64,000 bases of DNA from the NCBI GenBank assembly GCA_938003835.1, contig CALKXJ010000020.1, positions 124,001 through 188,000 of the forward strand, read 5' to 3'. Position 1 is the stretch's first letter, and each line of letters opens with the position of its first letter. The DNA comes from an uncultured Bryobacteraceae bacterium (lineage in GTDB: Bacteria; Acidobacteriota; Terriglobia; Bryobacterales; Bryobacteraceae). Both the position numbers and the translations under genes were made by a program. This document shows, piece after piece, positions 38,314 to 46,090 of the stretch. The notes beneath the pieces are model-generated. The model worked only from the letters and a program-made list of their open reading frames with translations, made no database searches and was not told the origin of the DNA.

Positions 38314-38352
38314 CTTCCGTCGCCTCCCTCGTCCCGAAAAAAACTCACCGCT

Positions 38353-39105
38353 TCAGGAGCCCACACGCGCCACCTCCTCGAGCGCCTTGCGGCTCATCTC
38401 GCTCGCCACGGCCACGGCCCGGCCGAGCATCTCGAACTGCCGCATCAGGCTCACCAGCCGCACCGCACCCTCGGCCGGCGCTACGTTCGAGCTCTCGAGC
38501 TTGCCTTGATAGATCACCGCCCCCGTGGCTCGCTGCGGCTCCCCCGCCCCGCCGGCCACCCGGAAGTAGGTTCCCTCCTGCTTGGCCAGCACCGACGGAT
38601 CAGCAAAATCGGCCAGGGCGAGCATCGCCACGAGCGCACCCTCCTGCCGTACCGACCCGTCGCCCGAGACTTCGAACGGGCGGCTCGCATCGAGCCGCAC
38701 CAGCCGCCCCGCCTGGTCGAGCACCCGGTAGCCCTGCTCGGTGACCAGTTCGCCCGCCGGCGAGAGGTGAAAGTTGCCATTGCGCGTGTACAGCCGCCCG
38801 CCCGGCCCATCCACCACGAAAAAGCCCCGGCCCGAGATCGCCAGATGGGTCGCCACGCCTGTCGCCACGAGCGTCCCTTGGGAAAAATCGGTCCAGTGCC
38901 GGTCGATCACCGGCAGAAGCGGCGGGCCGGCTGAAGCCTCCTCGCCCGTCGCCTCCAGCGCCTCCGGCGCCAGATAGAGGCTGTAGAACTCCCGGTCGGC
39001 CTTGTAGCCGGCGGCGGAGGAATTGGCCAGATTGTTCGCCAGCATCTCGAGCGATTCCATGCGGGCCTTCATGCCGCTGGCGGCCGATATGGTCAGTGCA
39101 TCCAT
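38353..39105 (-). CDS. flgF: Flagellar proximal rod protein FlgF
   Basis: 250 aa. Shares the rod signature MLANNLANSSAAGYKADREF and the C-terminal VRLVSLMRQFEMLGRAVAV, but is more divergent than FlgG, as expected of FlgF. The middle contains the conserved hook-domain segment ISGRGFFVVDGPGGRLYTRNGNF. First gene of the leftward operon; its ATG is 121 bases from fliK. No flgB, flgC or fliE is in the window, so the proximal rod set is split between loci. Confidence 0.88.
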   Translation of the reverse strand: MDALTISAASGMKARMESLEMLANNLANSSAAGYKADREFYSLYLAPEALEATGEEASAGPPLLPVIDRHWTDFSQGTLVATGVATHLAISGRGFFVVDGPGGRLYTRNGNFHLSPAGELVTEQGYRVLDQAGRLVRLDASRPFEVSGDGSVRQEGALVAMLALADFADPSVLAKQEGTYFRVAGGAGEPQRATGAVIYQGKLESSNVAPAEGAVRLVSLMRQFEMLGRAVAVASEMSRKALEEVARVGS

Positions 39106-39226
39106 AGCGGACTGCTCTCGCCAGACCCTCCTCGCAAGCGGCGTGCCGCGCCCCGCTCGGGCCGCTAAGCGCCGATGCCGGCATCGGATAGGCGAGCTGC
39201 GGGGCGGACGAAGCGGTGGCGAGATT
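39106..39226. promoter_or_regulatory. Divergent flagellar intergenic region with 16-bp palindrome
   Basis: Holds the start signals of both flagellar operons. A perfect 16-bp palindrome, CCGATGCCGGCATCGG, occupies 39172-39187 and could be the site of a dimeric regulator. No convincing sigma-70, sigma-28 or sigma-54 promoter was recognised in either direction. Confidence 0.4.
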
Positions 39227-41068
39227 ATGTCTGCCCCCTGCCGGCTGACAAGATGTCGTCGCGCCCTGCGCCGCTATCCTTCTCAAAACACGCGCCCGCC
39301 CGCTGGTCCCCGGTTTGCCCGTACGCCCGGCGTGACGCTCGCTGTGCCAGCCACGCTTTCAGGCCTCTTCCCGCCGGCCGCGCCTCTCGGCGCAGGGGAA
39401 GATTCCGCCTTGCCCTCGGGTGTGGCGCCGCCTTCGAGCGGCTTCCTCGAGGAACTGCTCGCCTGGAGCCCCCCTGGCGGATGGGAGCCCGAGACCCATA
39501 ACAGCTTCTGGCCCGATGAGCCACCTGAGGGGCCGGAGCCTGGCCCGGTTTCTCGAGTCCCGCCCGCGGCAGCGCCCCCGCCGCCAGAGGAGGACGGGCG
39601 AGGCCGGATCCTCGAGAGCGCCGGGCTTGCCCTGCCCGCATTCCTCGCCCCGGCCGTGGCGGCCCTGGCCACCTTCTCCGGCTCCATATCGCCCGCAGAT
39701 CCCCGTCTGCCGCTCGAACCGGTCCTGCCTGCCTCTGCCCTTAGCCCGTTTCCGGGCCTGGGAGCGTCCGGTGCGCCGTCGCCCGCAACCTACGGCACGG
39801 AGGCCGCAACGGCGCCGCCCGGGGCCCTGGGCGGCTCGCTCCCCGAGGTTTCACCGTTGCTTGGCGGCGAAACGCCGCATGCGGCCACTCCGCCCTCCGG
39901 GGCGCCTGCCTCCGCGCTCGGAAGCGCCTGGCCGGCCGCTCAGCTCATCGATGGCGCTCCCGCCGCCGGTGCGCCGCCACGGCAGGCTCCGCGCGGCGAG
40001 CTCGCCCTAGCGATCGAGGCGACCCAGAAGCCGCCCGCCCATGCGCTCGAGGGCTCGCGCGCGCCCCTCCCGTCAAAGCCGCCCGGGGCGCCAGCCCACG
40101 CGAGCGTTCCGGGCGCGCGGCCCATGGCGGAAGCGCCGCGGGAATCCCGCACGGCCGAGCTCCCCCTGCGGGGCCCGTCGGGTGCGGACGCGCCGGCCGG
40201 CTCGCGCCGGCAAGCCGGAGAGGCGTCTGGTGACGAGCCTCTCCGGCAGCATGTCGCACCGACCAAGGTTCGGCCCCAGGCGCCGCCCGGAGCTTCTGTG
40301 GCGAAAGGCGCGCCCTCCGGGACGTCGTTTTCCGGCCCGGTTGAAGCGGAGGGCGGGAGCTTCTCGGAACCCGTCGGCCGCCAGGCGCGGCCAGTGCGGG
40401 GAACGGAGGTTGCCAGCGCCGCGGACGGTCGCGTTCCCCCGGCGCGGCCCGGGGGTGCCCTAAAAGCAACGGAGATGGATGCGCTTCGCCCGGCCCGTCA
40501 GGCGGCGACGGCGGAAAAGCCGACTGAGGGCCTGCCCGTGCCCGGTCCGGGCAATGTCCGGACGCCCCCCGGACCAGCAGTGTCCTCAAGCGCGACCCTG
40601 GCCGGCTCGCCGCCGGAGCCTGCCCCAGCCGTTAGCGGGAACTCGACCCCGCGCGCTGCTTCGGCCGCCCCGGCGCGGCGCATCGAGCTGCGCCTGGCGC
40701 GCCCGCACGCCGAGACCCTCACGGTCGAGGTGGCTGAGCGGCGCGGCCGCATCGAGCTGGCCGTCAGAACACCGGACCGCGAGCTGGCCGCCTCGCTCGG
40801 CGAACAGGCTACGGAGGTGGTGCGCCGCCTCGAGGCGGCCGGTTTCCGCGCCCAGGCCTTCACGCCCCACGCCCCGGATCGGGTGCTCGAGCCGCGCCTG
40901 GAGGCGACTGCGGAGGCCGCGCCGGATCTCCGGGAGCGCGGGGGAAACGCTCGGCAGGAAAGCGGCGGCGGGAACCAGCAGCAGGGTGCCGGGCAGGACT
41001 CCGATGGTGAGTTCCCCGAGGAGAAGTTTTTCAGCCTGAGAGCAGGCCGAGAGGAGATCGATCGATGA
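39227..41068 (+). CDS. fliK: Flagellar hook-length control protein FliK
   Basis: About 613 aa. The long N-terminal ~480 residues are Pro/Ala/Gly-rich and low in complexity, as in the ruler part of FliK. The C-terminal domain is recognisable: IELRLARPHAETLTVEVAERRGRIELAVRTPDRELAASL ... VVRRLEAAGF matches the Flg_hook domain that contacts FlhB to switch export specificity. The start is uncertain: ATG 39227 has only a weak site, and the frame is open to 39023. The stop overlaps the flgD start (ATGA). Confidence 0.75.
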   Translation: MSAPCRLTRCRRALRRYPSQNTRPPAGPRFARTPGVTLAVPATLSGLFPPAAPLGAGEDSALPSGVAPPSSGFLEELLAWSPPGGWEPETHNSFWPDEPPEGPEPGPVSRVPPAAAPPPPEEDGRGRILESAGLALPAFLAPAVAALATFSGSISPADPRLPLEPVLPASALSPFPGLGASGAPSPATYGTEAATAPPGALGGSLPEVSPLLGGETPHAATPPSGAPASALGSAWPAAQLIDGAPAAGAPPRQAPRGELALAIEATQKPPAHALEGSRAPLPSKPPGAPAHASVPGARPMAEAPRESRTAELPLRGPSGADAPAGSRRQAGEASGDEPLRQHVAPTKVRPQAPPGASVAKGAPSGTSFSGPVEAEGGSFSEPVGRQARPVRGTEVASAADGRVPPARPGGALKATEMDALRPARQAATAEKPTEGLPVPGPGNVRTPPGPAVSSSATLAGSPPEPAPAVSGNSTPRAASAAPARRIELRLARPHAETLTVEVAERRGRIELAVRTPDRELAASLGEQATEVVRRLEAAGFRAQAFTPHAPDRVLEPRLEATAEAAPDLRERGGNARQESGGGNQQQGAGQDSDGEFPEEKFFSLRAGREEIDR

Positions 41069-41361
41069 CGACGATGATCGCAACCGTCCCGCAAGCGGCG
41101 CCACGGGCCGAAGCGGGCCCGCCCATGGGGGGCGAGCCGAAATTGGCGCCGCCCTCCAAGCAGATGTTCCTCGAGCTGTTGATCGCCCAGCTCCGCCACC
41201 AGAACCCGCTCGAGCCGATGAACGGCGCCGAGTTCCTCTCGCAGTTGGCCGAGTTCTCCGCTCTTGAGCAGATGGTGGCCATTCGCGAGGAGATCGCCAC
41301 GCTCCGGAAGGCGCTCCTCGCCGGCTCGGGCGAGATGCCGGAAACGAATTCTCAACCCTAA
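41065..41361 (+). CDS. flgD: FlgD hook-cap scaffold, N-terminal domain only
   Basis: 98 aa. The core MFLELLIAQLRHQNPLEPMNGAEFLSQLAEFSALEQM is unmistakable FlgD. Typical FlgD is about 220 aa, with Tudor/Fn3-like domains after this helix; here the protein stops shortly after the scaffold helix, and no continuation in another frame was recognised. It caps the growing hook and helps FlgE assemble. Sits between fliK and flgE, the normal context. Confidence 0.88.
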   Translation: MTTMIATVPQAAPRAEAGPPMGGEPKLAPPSKQMFLELLIAQLRHQNPLEPMNGAEFLSQLAEFSALEQMVAIREEIATLRKALLAGSGEMPETNSQP

Positions 41362-41374
41362 GGAGAGTGCTCAG

Positions 41375-42598
41375 ATGTTCACTTCGTTTACCACCGCGCT
41401 GTCGGCGCTCAATGCCCATTCGGCGGCCATTGACGTCGTCGGTCATAACCTGGCCAATCTCAATACCACCGGCTTCAAGAATGCGGTCGTGAGCTTCTAT
41501 GACCTGGTCACGCAGTCGCTCGGGCCGGCGCTCGGCGCCTCGCAGGCGGGCTTCGGCGTCGGCCGGCCGGCCGTCTTCCGGCAGTTCGTCCAGGGCGCCA
41601 TCCAGCGCAGCTCAGGAGCCCTCGATGTGGCCATCCAGGGCGACGGGTTCCTGGTTGTCAAGGACGACGCCGGCGCGACGTTCTATACGCGCGGCGGCCA
41701 CCTTCAGGTCGACAAGAACGGCGTGCTCAGAACCTCCACGGGCGAGCGCGTCCAGGGCTGGATGGCGTCGGCCGGCGTGATCACTCCGACCGGCTATACG
41801 GGCGACATCGTCGTGCCGGTCGGGGCTTTGAAGCCGCCGCAGGCCACCACGCGCTTCTCCTTCGACCTGAACCTGAACGCCGCGGCGGCGCAAGGCGACA
41901 CCTTCTCGAGCTCCATCGAGATCTTCGACTCGCTCGGCAACTCGCATGTGCTGACGGTCACCTTCACCAAGACGGCTAACCCGAACGAGTGGAGCTATCA
42001 GGTGGACGTGCCGGGCCAGACCGTCACCGGCTCGCCCACCGGCACGCTCACCTTCGACGCCAACGGGATCCTCCAGCCGCCGGCCAACTGGCCCTCGCCC
42101 ATCATCACCATCGCTGCGCCAACCACCGGCGCGGCCCAGATGGATCTCGATTGGGATCTCTTCCAGGGCTCGACGCCCCGGCTGACGCAGTTCGTCCAGG
42201 CCTCGGCCGTCTCCGCCAATGCGCAGAACGGCTCGCCGGCGGCGCAACTGGTCCGCGTGGGTATGGCCGACGGCGGCATCATCCTGGCCCAATACTCTTC
42301 CGGTGAGCAGGAGCCGATCGCCCAGCTCGCCCTGGCCACCATCCGCAACCCGGAGCAGCTCACCGCCGTCGGCAACAACAACTACCAGCTCAATGCGCAG
42401 ACGGCGCTGCCGGCCGTGGGACCCCCGGGCACCGGCGGCCGCGGGATGATCCTGGGCGGCGCGCTCGAGAACTCCACCGTCGATCTGGCCAAGGAGTTCA
42501 CCAACCTGATCACGTATCAGCGCGGCTATCAGGCGAGCACCCGCCTGGTGACGACCGCCGACGAGCTGAGTCAGGAGACCATCAACCTCAAGCGATAA
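41375..42598 (+). CDS. flgE: Flagellar hook protein FlgE
   Basis: 407 aa from ATG 41375, with AAGGAG about 9 bases upstream; the frame extends back into flgD but without support. N terminus MFTSFTTALSALNAHSAAIDVVGHNLANLNTTGFK and C terminus VDLAKEFTNLITYQRGYQASTRLV are the hook signatures, with the middle D1/D2 domains (SSIEIFDSLGNSHVLTVTF) between them. It polymerises into the universal joint linking rod and filament. Confidence 0.95.
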   Translation: MFTSFTTALSALNAHSAAIDVVGHNLANLNTTGFKNAVVSFYDLVTQSLGPALGASQAGFGVGRPAVFRQFVQGAIQRSSGALDVAIQGDGFLVVKDDAGATFYTRGGHLQVDKNGVLRTSTGERVQGWMASAGVITPTGYTGDIVVPVGALKPPQATTRFSFDLNLNAAAAQGDTFSSSIEIFDSLGNSHVLTVTFTKTANPNEWSYQVDVPGQTVTGSPTGTLTFDANGILQPPANWPSPIITIAAPTTGAAQMDLDWDLFQGSTPRLTQFVQASAVSANAQNGSPAAQLVRVGMADGGIILAQYSSGEQEPIAQLALATIRNPEQLTAVGNNNYQLNAQTALPAVGPPGTGGRGMILGGALENSTVDLAKEFTNLITYQRGYQASTRLVTTADELSQETINLKR

Positions 42599-42610
42599 AG
42601 GAGAGCGGCA

Positions 42611-42859
42611 ATGACGCCCCAGGAACGCATCGCTCCTCTGGCCGACGTGCCGGTGCCCGTGGAAGCCGAGCTTGACCGCAAGACCATGACCGTGGCCGAG
42701 ATCCTGCGTTTCGAGCCGGGCAGCGTCATCAAGCTCAACCGCTCGGCCGGCGAAAACATCGATATCCGCGTCGGCGGCTGTCTGGTCGCCTTCGGCGAGA
42801 TTGTCGTCCTCGAGGAGACCCTGGGCGTGCGCATCACAGACTTCAACGACGGGCGCTAG
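42611..42859 (+). CDS. fliN: Flagellar switch protein FliN
   Basis: 82 aa, a single SpoA domain: VPVEAELDRKTMTVAEILRFEPGSVIKLNRSAGENIDIRVGGCLVAFGEIVVLEETLGVRI, the family pattern cut here to its landmarks. FliN forms the lower C-ring and docks the export ATPase complex. AAGGAGAGCGGC precedes the ATG. A second FliN-like gene lies at 50308-51096. fliM and fliG, its C-ring partners, are not in the window. Confidence 0.92.
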   Translation: MTPQERIAPLADVPVPVEAELDRKTMTVAEILRFEPGSVIKLNRSAGENIDIRVGGCLVAFGEIVVLEETLGVRITDFNDGR

Positions 42860-42884
42860 AGGCGCTCGCAAGGACGGAGGGACC

Positions 42885-43199
42885 GTGGAGATCGTAAGGC
42901 AACTTCTGGCCGTGGTCCTCGTGGTGGCGCTTGCCGCCGGCTCCGCCTGGTGGCTCCGGCGCGGGGCGCCTCTCCGCCCGGCACGGTGGCCCCGGCGGGG
43001 CCGGACGCGCCGGCTCGAGCTGCTCGAACGCCTGCCGCTCGGGCCGCACCAGTCACTTTGCCTGGTGCGCTCCGGCGAGAGGGTCCTTACCCTGCTCGTG
43101 CATTCCGGCGGGGGCCTGCTGCTCGAAAGTCGGCCGCTTGAGGAGCTCGAATTCGCATCGGAGACCGCCGCGCCGCTTGGCCGGCGGGTGCCTGCATGA
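42885..43199 (+). CDS. fliO: FliO-like flagellar export assembly factor
   Basis: 104 aa from GTG 42885, chosen for the upstream AGGACGGAGGG. One N-terminal membrane helix (VRQLLAVVLVVALAAGSAWWL), then a basic linker and a small domain LELLERLPLGPHQSLCLVRSGERVLTLLVHSGG that fits FliO, which helps FliP form its ring. Poorly conserved family; position between fliN and fliP supports the call. The stop lies just before the fliP ribosome site. Confidence 0.75.
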   Translation: MEIVRQLLAVVLVVALAAGSAWWLRRGAPLRPARWPRRGRTRRLELLERLPLGPHQSLCLVRSGERVLTLLVHSGGGLLLESRPLEELEFASETAAPLGRRVPA

Positions 43200-43210
43200 G
43201 GAGGCCGGCC

Positions 43211-43939
43211 ATGCGACTTCTGCTTTCAGCATGGATTGCCGCCGGAGCCGCGGCGGCCCAGTCTCCGGGTTCGTTCCTCGGCATACCGCCCGGGCCGGCG
43301 CGCGACGGGAGCGCCATCAGCCTGCCCATGCAGATCGTGCTGCTGCTCACCGCGCTCACGCTCCTGCCGGCGGCCCTGGTTTCGATGACCCCCTTCCTGC
43401 GCATCACCGTCGTGCTGCACTTCCTCCGGCAGGCGCTCGGCACGCAGACCACCCCCTCCAACCAGGTCCTGCTCGGCATGGCGCTCTTCCTGACGCTGCT
43501 CATCATGCAGCCGGTCGTCTCCGACATCTACCAGCAGAGCTGGGGGCCGCTCGAGCGCGGCGAGATCACGGCGGCGCAGGCGCTCGAACGCGCCCGCGAA
43601 CCGCTGCGCGCCTTCCTGATCCGCTATGTGCGCGAAAAGGACGTGGCCACGCTGCTTGAGATCTCGAAAACCCCGCCGCCGGCCACGCCGGCCGATCTCG
43701 AATTGCGCATCCTCATCCCGGCCTATGTGCTCAGCGAGCTCAAGACCGGCTTCCAGATCGGCGCCGTGCTCTTTCTGCCGTTTCTTGTCATCGACCTCGT
43801 GGTGGCCTCCGTGACGCTTTCCGTCGGCATGGTGCAGTTGCCTCCGGTGATGATCTCCGCTCCGTTCAAGGTCCTGCTGTTCGTGCTCGTCGACGGCTGG
43901 AATCTCGTCGTCGGATCGCTGGTCAGGAGCTTTTACTGA
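43211..43939 (+). CDS. fliP: Flagellar export gate protein FliP
   Basis: 242 aa from ATG 43211, where GAGGAGG lies 6 bases upstream; an ATG at 43196 overlapping fliO is less likely. Signal-like leader, then the FliP core ALVSMTPFLRITVVLHFLRQALGTQTTPSNQVLLG and AYVLSELKTGFQIGAVLFLPFLVIDLVV. Five FliP subunits nucleate the export channel with FliQ and FliR, whose genes follow directly. Confidence 0.95.
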   Translation: MRLLLSAWIAAGAAAAQSPGSFLGIPPGPARDGSAISLPMQIVLLLTALTLLPAALVSMTPFLRITVVLHFLRQALGTQTTPSNQVLLGMALFLTLLIMQPVVSDIYQQSWGPLERGEITAAQALERAREPLRAFLIRYVREKDVATLLEISKTPPPATPADLELRILIPAYVLSELKTGFQIGAVLFLPFLVIDLVVASVTLSVGMVQLPPVMISAPFKVLLFVLVDGWNLVVGSLVRSFY

Positions 43940-43956
43940 AGGCGGATCGAACCCTC

Positions 43957-44226
43957 ATGGGCGAGCAACAAGTCGTCGATCTGGTGCGCCAGACGCTCGT
44001 GACCACCTTCTGGCTCGGCCTGCCGCTGCTCGGCGTCGGCTTCCTGGCCGGCGTCGTGATGAGCCTGGTGCAGATCGTCACCTCGATGCAGGATTCGGCC
44101 TTCGGAACGGTGCCGCGCCTGGCGGCCTTCCTGGCGGCGCTCATCCTGTTCCTTCCCTGGATGCTCATGAAGCTGATCGCCTTCACCTTGGCGCTGCTCG
44201 GCGATTTCACCCCGTATGCCCGTTGA
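43957..44226 (+). CDS. fliQ: Flagellar export gate protein FliQ
   Basis: 89 aa with two membrane helices. VVDLVRQTLVTTFWLGLPLLGVGFLAG and SLVQIVTSMQDSAFGTVPRLAAF match FliQ (conserved QxxTxxQD-type region). It wraps around FliP in the export gate. The last 11 bases overlap the fliR start. Confidence 0.93.
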   Translation: MGEQQVVDLVRQTLVTTFWLGLPLLGVGFLAGVVMSLVQIVTSMQDSAFGTVPRLAAFLAALILFLPWMLMKLIAFTLALLGDFTPYAR

Positions 44227-45001
44227 GCTTCGGATCCCCCTCGATGCCCTCTACGGTTTCCTGCTCGTGCTGGCGCGCGTCTCCGGCGCGTTGAGCTTCG
44301 TGCCGCTGCCCGGGCTGCGCTCGGTGCCGGTCGCCGGGCGCGCGATGGCCGCCCTGGCGCTCACCGTGGCGCTCTACCCTCTCTGGCCGGCTGTCGCCGC
44401 CCGGCGGGCGCTCACGGCGGGAGAGCTCGCCGTCTGGATGCTGGCCGAGCTCGCCTTCGGAGCCGCCGTCGGAGTCGCCGTGGCCTTCCTGAACGAGGCC
44501 TTCGTCCTCTCCAGCCAGATCTACGGGCTCCAGGCCGGCTACGGCTACGCCTCCACGATCGACCCGGCCACCGAGGCCGACTCGAGCGTGCTGCAAATCC
44601 TTGCCCATCTGGCGGCGGGCCTGCTGTTCTTCTCGCTCGGCCTCGACCGCCAGATCCTTCGCATCTTCGCCCGGAGCCTGGCGAGCTGCCCGCCGGGCGC
44701 CTGCCTGCTCGATCTGGCTTCGGGATGGGAGCTGCTGCGCCTGGGCGCCGTCATGTGCTCCACCGCGGTGCGCCTGGCGCTGCCCGTGGTGGCGCTGCTG
44801 GTGATGGTCGACCTGGCGCTCGCGCTGCTCGGCCGCATCAATGCGCAACTGCAACTGCTGATGCTGGCCTTCCCGGTCAAGATGCTGGCGTCCATGGCAG
44901 TTCTGGCGGCGATTGCCCTCCTGCTGCCGGCCGTCTATCGCGGCGCTGCCGAGCAGATCCTGCACGTGGTGGCGGCCGCAGTCTCCGTTCCGGCGAGGTG
45001 A
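44216..45001 (+). CDS. fliR: Flagellar export gate protein FliR
   Basis: 261 aa, about six membrane helices. LLVLARVSGALSFVPLPGLRSVPVAGRAMAALALT and AFVLSSQIYGLQAGYGYASTIDP are the family landmarks. One copy joins FliP5Q4 to close the channel. Start overlaps fliQ; flhB begins 3 bases after its stop. Confidence 0.93.
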   Translation: MPVELRIPLDALYGFLLVLARVSGALSFVPLPGLRSVPVAGRAMAALALTVALYPLWPAVAARRALTAGELAVWMLAELAFGAAVGVAVAFLNEAFVLSSQIYGLQAGYGYASTIDPATEADSSVLQILAHLAAGLLFFSLGLDRQILRIFARSLASCPPGACLLDLASGWELLRLGAVMCSTAVRLALPVVALLVMVDLALALLGRINAQLQLLMLAFPVKMLASMAVLAAIALLLPAVYRGAAEQILHVVAAAVSVPAR

Positions 45002-45004
45002 GCC

Positions 45005-46090
45005 ATGGCCGATCGCGGCGAACGCACCGAGCAACCGACCGAACGAAGGATTCAGAAGGCGCGCGAGGAGGGCAATTTCCCCGTCAGCCGCGAGTTTGTC
45101 GGCGCGCTCCAGTTTTCGGTTTTCGTCGCGCTCCTCACCGCCTTCTCAAGCCTTTGGCTGGCTCAAACCCGCGCCCTTACCTCCGCTCTACTGCGCGCCG
45201 GCTTTGAAATCGAGCTCACCCCGGCCGCCCTCGTGCGCCTGCTGCGGGATGAGCTTCTGCCCTCGATGTGGCCTCTGGCGGCGGCCGGCGGCCTGCTGGT
45301 GGCGGCGACGCTGGCCGCCCAGCTTCTCACCACACGCATGGGCCTGTCGACAAAAAAACTTCTGCCGGACTTCAAGCGGCTCGACCCGATCGCGCGGCTC
45401 AGGGAGCTGCCCCGGCAGAACCTCTCGCAGTTCGTCCACGCCCTGATCTTGTTGCCGTTGTTCCTGGCGGCGGTCTGGGCCGTGGCCAGCGAGAACCTCG
45501 AGAGCTTTCTCCGCCTGCCCCTGCTCGATGTGGTGAGCGGCACGGCGCGGCTCGGCGAGGCCGTCGAGGCGCTCCTGTGGCGCGCCGCCGCCCTTTTCCT
45601 CCTCATTGGCGTCATCGACCTGGCGCGCCAGCGGCGCCACTACCGCAAGAACCTGCGCATGTCGCGCCAGGAGATTCGCGAAGAGCTCAAGGAAGTTGAA
45701 GGCAACCCGCAGATCAAGGCGCGCATCCGCCGCCTCCAGCGTGAGCTGCTCCGGCGGCAGATGATGCGCCAAGTCGAGCGGGCCACCGCCGTCGTGGTCA
45801 ACCCGACGCACTACGCCGTCGCCCTGCTCTACGAAATGGAGACGATGGCGGCGCCAAAAGTCGTGGCGAAGGGCAAGAACTACCTGGCGCAGCGCATACG
45901 CCAGCGGGCCCTCGAGCACGGCGTGCCGATCGTCGAGAACGCGCCGCTCGCGCAGGCGCTCTACCGCTCGGTCGAGGTCGGCCAGGAGATTCCCGTGCAC
46001 CTCTACCGGGCCGTGGCCGAGATCCTGGCCTACCTCTACAAGCTCATGCACGGGCGGCGCGGCGCCAAAGCCGCGCCTAGGGAGGCATAA
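45005..46090 (+). CDS. flhB: Flagellar export switch protein FlhB
   Basis: 361 aa. N terminus DRGERTEQPTERRIQKAREEGNFPVSRE, four membrane helices, then the cytoplasmic domain with the self-cleavage motif NPTH (near residue 266) in VVVNPTHYAVALLYE. Cleavage between Asn and Pro, prompted by FliK, switches export from hook to filament subunits. Its TAA stop is immediately followed by the flhA ATG. Confidence 0.95.
   Translation: MADRGERTEQPTERRIQKAREEGNFPVSREFVGALQFSVFVALLTAFSSLWLAQTRALTSALLRAGFEIELTPAALVRLLRDELLPSMWPLAAAGGLLVAATLAAQLLTTRMGLSTKKLLPDFKRLDPIARLRELPRQNLSQFVHALILLPLFLAAVWAVASENLESFLRLPLLDVVSGTARLGEAVEALLWRAAALFLLIGVIDLARQRRHYRKNLRMSRQEIREELKEVEGNPQIKARIRRLQRELLRRQMMRQVERATAVVVNPTHYAVALLYEMETMAAPKVVAKGKNYLAQRIRQRALEHGVPIVENAPLAQALYRSVEVGQEIPVHLYRAVAEILAYLYKLMHGRRGAKAAPREA

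Noticed and set aside
39150-39200. Sigma-28 promoter upstream of fliK based on GCCGAT
   Set aside because: No TAAA-type -35 element at the needed distance; the GCCGAT is part of the palindrome.
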